From the NCBI GenBank assembly GCA_001972305.1, contig BDDD01001597.1, forward strand, positions 200,506 through 264,505: 64,000 nt of DNA. The letters are read 5' to 3'. Numbering within the stretch: the stretch's first letter is position 1; each line of letters opens with the position of its first letter. A program made the position numbers and the translations under genes. The notes below the pieces were generated by a model. The model was not told the DNA's origin. It worked only from the letters and a program-made list of their open reading frames with translations, and searched no databases. The DNA is from Cephalotus follicularis. Its lineage: Eukaryota; Streptophyta; Magnoliopsida; Oxalidales; Cephalotaceae. Shown one piece after another: positions 58,843-64,000 of this stretch.

Positions 58843-61079
58843 GATCCATTTTAATATCAATTGGACTTCGATTTTGATTTTTGGTGACTATTTTGGAATG
58901 ATTAATGTAACTGGGATTCTAATTTAATTCCCTACCCATTTTTGTTTTATAAAATTAAGTTTTTCTTAAACCGAGGGAAACTAGATTTTAAATAATTTAG
59001 TGGGAGTTTTATTGGAGTATCGGCAATCTTGGGATTATTTCGATTGGTCATCGGAAATTGAAATTGCTTGTGTTTATTTAAATTCTATTGTGGATATAGA
59101 TTTAAATGTCTTATGCATGATGGTAGGCAATGGGATTGAACCTAACTTTTGGTTTCTTTTGTGGATGGTTTAAATTGCTTTATTATCAAGTACTTTATTT
59201 GATCTGTAATATGGTTGCCTGCGAGCACCGTTTTTCCTTTTTGTGTTATTCTCTCTCTCCCTCCATTTGTATTCTATTCTTTATTTTTAAATGTATTTTT
59301 TGTAAAATTTCATTTTTGTAAATAAAAGAAGAGAAGAATCGCAAAGGAGCTTGAAGAGGGAGATCAAGGAAATTGCAAGACCAAGTGAAGGCCATGTATG
59401 CATGGTGCCTTTTGTAATAAAGTAGTTATGAATAGTTCACCTAGTCCATAAGCGTTGGGGCACAAGGGTGTTCCATCGTTGGCCTTCCATAATCTTTGTT
59501 GAAGGGTATGGATATATTGGGGATGGCACTGCTCAGCAGAGGTCCCCCGTATGACCATTACTGTTCAGCTTCAGTACTGGGGTAGCACTGGAAGGAAATA
59601 ACTAAGTTTTGGTGTTCTGACTAGCCTCCTAGTGGATATCAAAACTGGTTCATTTCTTTGAGGATTGTGGTACGGACTTATACTGAGTTCATACTATTAG
59701 CGCCGCTCAGCGGTGGATTGAATGGGTCGGGAGGTCGAATGATGTATCGGATCTTGCATATCAAGGGCGAGGCCCTAATGTAAATTGATGCTAAATGCCT
59801 ACCTATTTGGTATTATGGTTTGTTCGCCACAGCGGAGATCATGATATTGCGAGATAGATTCCGATCCCCACTAGGAAGCGGGTGCTTTCCGAATTCCACA
59901 TCTAGAGGTGTGGGATACAATTAGAATAGTGGGAGGAGCCATAATTACTAAAGACCAAGGATTATGGTAATAACATGAAATTGAATAATCTGCTAAATTA
60001 CTCTCTTGTTTCTTCTAATAGGTTGTTAGATAACATATTCTATATACTCAAATGGCAGACAGCACATTAATTTGGCATGTTTTATATTTTCTTAAGCGAC
60101 ATAATCCACGTTCTTTGAATGGTTGCGCATAGTACTCACGAGCATGAGAGTTGCTCATGTTATGACTGAGATAACCCCACATTAGAGATCAATGAATTTG
60201 ACCAGCACAAGGCCGGGTTGGCTAAGTGGTGGGACAATGATCATAGACCTCAATACATGGCGAGTGTTGCCTTGATGCCAAACTGGCAAACGCTATGTAT
60301 TTCTTCACAGACCTTATGTGCCGTGTTGATACAACTTGAGCAATTGTTTGGTACACAGTCGTGGACTGATAAGGTAGTTTTGGACCAGTCTGGATCAAAA
60401 CAATCTGTGATACCTATTCCTTCTTCTAGAACAACCTCAAGGAGAGGTGGATCGAGAGATCCATTTCCCAGGGCAAGGAGCCCATAAGGAAGAAAGAAAA
60501 GGAACCATTTCACGTGGTTTGGGGATACCATTCATTATAGGATTAAAAAGCTTATTAAGGAGATATCCTGCTTCTGTGTGGGAAGTCAGGATACTGGAAG
60601 AGAAATTGCGAACAATTTCTTGCTTCCATTGCAGATGGTGCCTCGGGGTTAGGTACCGTCATATTTTTATATTCCATCTAGTTTACAATGTAAGTTCAAT
60701 TTGGGTTGTGTACTCAAGTTGTAAGACTAACATTTGTAACTCTTTGCAGGATGCTAAGAGGAGCTAGACAGCTGGGAGCTGAGGATGCAATGGACCTATG
60801 ACATGAAGATCGAGGATCTACTTTTATGTTGTAGGATTTTTGATTTGTAAAATTTTATAAAGCAATGTGGCTTTTGTATATACACTAAACTCTTGTAAAC
60901 ATTGTTAAGAACTTTTGTTCTAAACTTTGATTAGCATATTCAATGTATATTTTATAAAGCTGAGAGCTTTTTGTTTATTACATGTGGATAGTGGCTATTA
61001 TTTTCTGGTTGTGTATCAGTCGGCACTGATTAACTAGATAATGAGTTTTTAAGTCTTAAATACCAATCAAACAATAGCA
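58843..61079 (+). pseudogene. gag: Leader and decayed Gag of copia element H
   Basis: 58843-60100 shows no readable protein. At 60218-60370 a fragment resembles copia Gag: WWDNDHRP, then YMASVALMPN, LCAVLIQLEQLFGTQSWTDK, corresponding to the end of the Gag domain before the linker. No zinc knuckle is recognisable. 60780-61079 is AT-rich without coding signal. The assignment rests on this short similarity and on position behind the PBS. Confidence 0.55.
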
Positions 61080-62030
61080 CCAGCTATTAAGCAAGGAATT
61101 AATAATAAAAGACTACGAAAGAAATATGATATAAATCCTTCACAACCTTTTGCATTGTTGATTAGGTCATTCTAGCGAGGCTAGATAAACACGCTTGGTT
61201 AAGGATGGGCTTTTGGACATCCAGGACGGGAAGTCCCTTCCAACGTGTATACCGTGTTTTCTTGGTGTAATGACCAAATCTTCTTTTCTCCAAGACTGGA
61301 GAGAAGGTAGTGGACATATTGTAATATATCCGCGTTGACATTTGTGGTATAATGTCAGACAATGCACGTGAAGGTTTTCACTACTTCATTACCTTCATAC
61401 TGTGATTCGTCACGGTTTCGGTAAGTGTTTCGGGTGAAACACATATCTGAATCTTTTGAGAATGAAGATCTTAAGAGATTTAGATATGAAGTAGAAATGC
61501 AAATGGGTAAACCCATTAGAGCATTATGCTCTGATCGGGAAAGCGAATACATGTCTGCAGAATTCTTGGGTTATCTGAGAGATAACATAATTCTTTCTCA
61601 ATGGATCCTTTTTGGAACACCATGCTTTGATGATGTGTCCAAACGGAGGAAATTGACATTCGTGAATATGTCAACTCCATTATGTCTTTTATTCATCTTC
61701 TTATCTCCTTCTGGGATTATACGTTGCAGTGGCAGCGTACATCTTAATCCGGATTCCTATGAAATCCGTCCCCTCCATATCTTTCAAGATTTTAAATAAG
61801 AGGAAACCCAGCCTAAACCAAGAGCGTTAATGGTTGTCCAGCTTTTGTAAGAAGGCCAAAACCTTCTCAGCTGGAGGCGCGAGCGGATCATTGCCGGTTT
61901 TGTTGGATCTCCTAAGAAGTGCTTAGGATTTCATTTTAACCATCCTAGCGAGCAAATGGTATTTGTTTCGCGTACTGCAAAATTCTTCGAAAGGGGAATA
62001 CCTGTTTACAGGAAGCAGTGGGAGTAAGGT
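61080..62030 (+). pseudogene. pol: Decayed integrase of copia element H
   Basis: Readable in pieces over several frames: ARLDKHAWLRMGF and LGVMTKSSFL (pre-integrase zinc domain without its Cys residues, 61170-61310), ARGGFHYFITFI (about 61365-61400), then ESFENEDLKRFRYEVEMQMGKPIRALCSDRESEYMSAEFLGYLRDN (61450-61590, given here only to place it) with one catalytic Asp in CSDRE. The NGVSERR segment with the catalytic Glu is degraded to DDVSKRRK. Beyond that, the C-terminal part is only faintly visible to about 62030. Confidence 0.75.
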
Positions 62031-63720
62031 ATAACTAAGTGAGTTACTATCTGGTGAAATCCCACAGGACGATGAGGAATTAGAGGTGGAACCCTCTAAA
62101 GACAAGATTTGGGAAAGGGATCCCAACCTGAGAAAGGATCTCAGTAAGGCACTCCTCGTGAAAGGAGATCAGGCAAGATTTCAATAGCGTCTGAGAAATA
62201 TGGTTTTCTCACAAAAGGCACTGATAAATCTAAAGTCATAAATGATGACGAGCCTGTCAGCTACAAAGGAAACAGTGAAGAGCACTGATTTCTAGGCATG
62301 ATTGGGAGTCATGAAATCCAAAATGGACACCATATACGTCAACCGAGTATGGAACTCGGTTATTGCTCCCATAGGCAGGTAGCCCAATGGTTGCATATAT
62401 ATCTTCAAGAGGAAGATAAACGTTAATGGAAAAGGTTAAAACCTTTAAATCGTAATGATTAATTCCATTCGGATAATGCTGGTAATTGCCACTAGTTATG
62501 GATATAACAAATGGCATAAGGATGTCAAGATGGCCTTCGTTAAAGGACTATCTTGAAGTGGACATCTTAATGTCCCAAACCCGAGGGGTTTACATCCAAG
62601 GAACATTAGCACAGAGTGTGTGCAAGCTCCTAAGGTTTGTGTATGACCTTATACAAGCATTTTGTAGCTGAAACATCTGTTTTTGATTTCATCAGAACGA
62701 TGCTATGCCTTAAGTCTACCGGAAATAGGATATCCCAGATATCACTTTCTTAGTATTGTACATAGATAACATTCTACACATTGGTAATGTTGTAGGTATG
62801 TTATAGTACAATTAACCAAGAACTTCTCCAAAAGGATTTGGGAGAGACTTCCTACGTTTTGAGAATGAAGATCTTAAGAGTAGATCAAGTAGGTTGTTCA
62901 GACTTTCCCAAAGTAAGTACATCAGCAGGATGCTGATATAGTATGAATTACTGAATTCCGAGTTTGGCTTACTGCCAATTAGCCAAGAAATTCATCTTTC
63001 CAAGAGGATGTTGAAAGACACGTCATAGGAAAATGTTGCATGAGTAGGCTACCTTAAGCTTTAGCTATAGGCTGCATCATGCAATATCATACTTTGTACT
63101 AGGCCTGACGTCGAACAAGCCTAAGGGTATGGCTAGTCGATTATCAGTCCAATCCCTGTGAGAGGCACTGGGAATTGTCAAAGAGATCTGAGAGTGACTC
63201 AGGATTTCTTTTTGACATCTGGAGAAGATAATGAATTGAATAAGAGTTTTGCTGACTCTGATTTCATCTGTGATCTGGAGGATCACGACATCGTATCAGG
63301 ATATGTGATTATCCTAAACGAAGGTGCTGTGTGAGTTGGAAGAGTCTACAACAGTGGGATACTGTTGACTCAACCATGAATAAGAGTATGTTATAACCAA
63401 TGATACCGAAAAGTTGCTGTTTGGTAGCGGAAGTTCGTTGTGGAACTTTATGTAGTTCCATCTATCATTCGTCCAGTTGTGTAGAGTGACGACGATAAAG
63501 GGGGCCTTTGCACAGGCTATGGAACCCAGTCTCATTACCACTCTAAACTGAAGCAACGGTATCATATATTATATGATTTATGTGAGATCGTATATAGAGG
63601 AAACATTATCCTTGAGAGATTTGCGACGTGAGCAAATTTTGGCAGACCCACTGACCAATGCCATGAGCATTAGTAGTACTTGAGCGACAGCAAAAGTGCG
63701 ATGGGCTTAGGCTAAAGGTC
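62031..63720 (+). pseudogene. pol: Decayed reverse transcriptase and RNase H of copia element H
   Basis: RT fragments: KSKMDTIYVNRVWNSV and IGR*PNGCIYIFKRKINVNG (62310-62430), WHKDVKMAFVKGL (about 62515-62555, the DVKTAFLNG block) and a damaged YVDD region near 62755-62780. RNase H fragments near 63410-63660: RKFVVELYVVPSII and a sequence ending in ADPLT (read as ..GRPTDQ..). Stops and frameshifts occur every few dozen bases. No function is possible. Confidence 0.75.
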
Positions 63721-63730
63721 TTCGTGGCTT

Positions 63731-63748
63731 GAGGGCCAAGTGGGAGAT
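63731..63748 (+). promoter_or_regulatory. Polypurine tract of copia element H
   Basis: GAGGGCCAAGTGGGAGAT directly precedes the 3' LTR at 63749. Confidence 0.87.
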
Positions 63749-64000
63749 TGTTAGAGTAAGGGTGTCCCTGCACGCCACGAGGTGGCTCTGCATAAATGTA
63801 TGTGTATGTATGAGATGCACTCCTTAATTGGAGATATCTCTTTAAGCCGAAGAGCGGCTGCATGTGTATATATTACACTCTCTATTTATACAATCTGAAA
63901 TCCTTTTCGTGTTTAATAGTGCATATTCAATCAAAAATGGCAACCCGCTATATGTATATCCCAAACCATCTTAAATGGATCGGGTGATCACCATATCATC
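63749..64000 (+). repeat. 3' LTR of copia element H, first 252 bases
   Basis: TGTTAGAGTAAGGG, collinear with 56243-56494 with four substitutions. It continues outside the window, so the target-site duplication (ATCCC expected from the left flank 56238-56242) cannot be checked. Confidence 0.93.

Noticed and set aside
1-64000. tRNA, rRNA or other structural RNA genes
   Set aside because: Only the 12-base initiator-tRNA complementary primer sites were found; no cloverleaf or rRNA-like sequence was seen by eye.

Overview
The window is a stack of nested plant LTR retrotransposons with no recognisable host gene, tRNA, rRNA or CRISPR array. The elements are Ty1/copia of Sirevirus type (long Gag with coiled coil and CCHC knuckles, multiple polypurine tracts, an extra ORF behind pol), Ty3/gypsy chromoviruses (integrase with C-terminal chromodomain, Tekay/Del-like), and LTRs of 1-3 kb. 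All intact primer-binding sites are variants of TGGTATCAGAG, matching plant initiator tRNA-Met. This indicates repeat-rich heterochromatin of a flowering plant; the species cannot be told from the sequence.

Layout. 1-2051 is the 5' end of a copia element (LTR end, PBS, gag) cut by a 25-N gap. 2077-9533 is a pile of minus-strand gypsy debris: LTR 'F' with an integrase/chromodomain tail, LTR 'C' broken by a copia LTR fragment, another F fragment, then gag, leader, PBS and LTR end of a C element. 9534-29538 is gypsy element 1, which carries a solo C LTR with a perfect target duplication (13636-16086) and gypsy element 2 (16606-26708) inside its pol. The distal pol of element 1 and the end of element 2's 3' LTR were lost together in one deletion. 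29539-32436 is the rest of the C LTR that element 1 entered. 32437-33141 is part of a 'D-prime' LTR that received a minus-strand Sirevirus (33142-41777).

41779-49446 repeats 25676-33343 at a constant offset of 16,103 bases, without a difference in the stretches I compared. It ends inside a third copy of the Sirevirus LTR that is left-LTR-like on one side and matches the right LTR beyond. 50355-53991 holds the rest of the D-prime LTR, a full D LTR and the pol tail of a minus-strand gypsy element. 53992-56242 is a plus-strand F LTR. 56243-64000 is a copia element ('H') with nearly identical LTRs but a badly decayed interior, running off the window.

Eye counts of LTR differences give an order that agrees with the nesting: element 1 pair oldest (about 9% over the first ~105 bases), element 2 (about 4%) and the Sirevirus (about 4%) younger, element H younger still (4 differences in 252 bases), and the 16.1-kb-offset duplication youngest. 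Two short GTCGAC-centred palindromes (CAGTCGACTG and AAGCGTCGACGCTT types) recur in arrays inside LTRs of unrelated families and are the most unexplained structure here.
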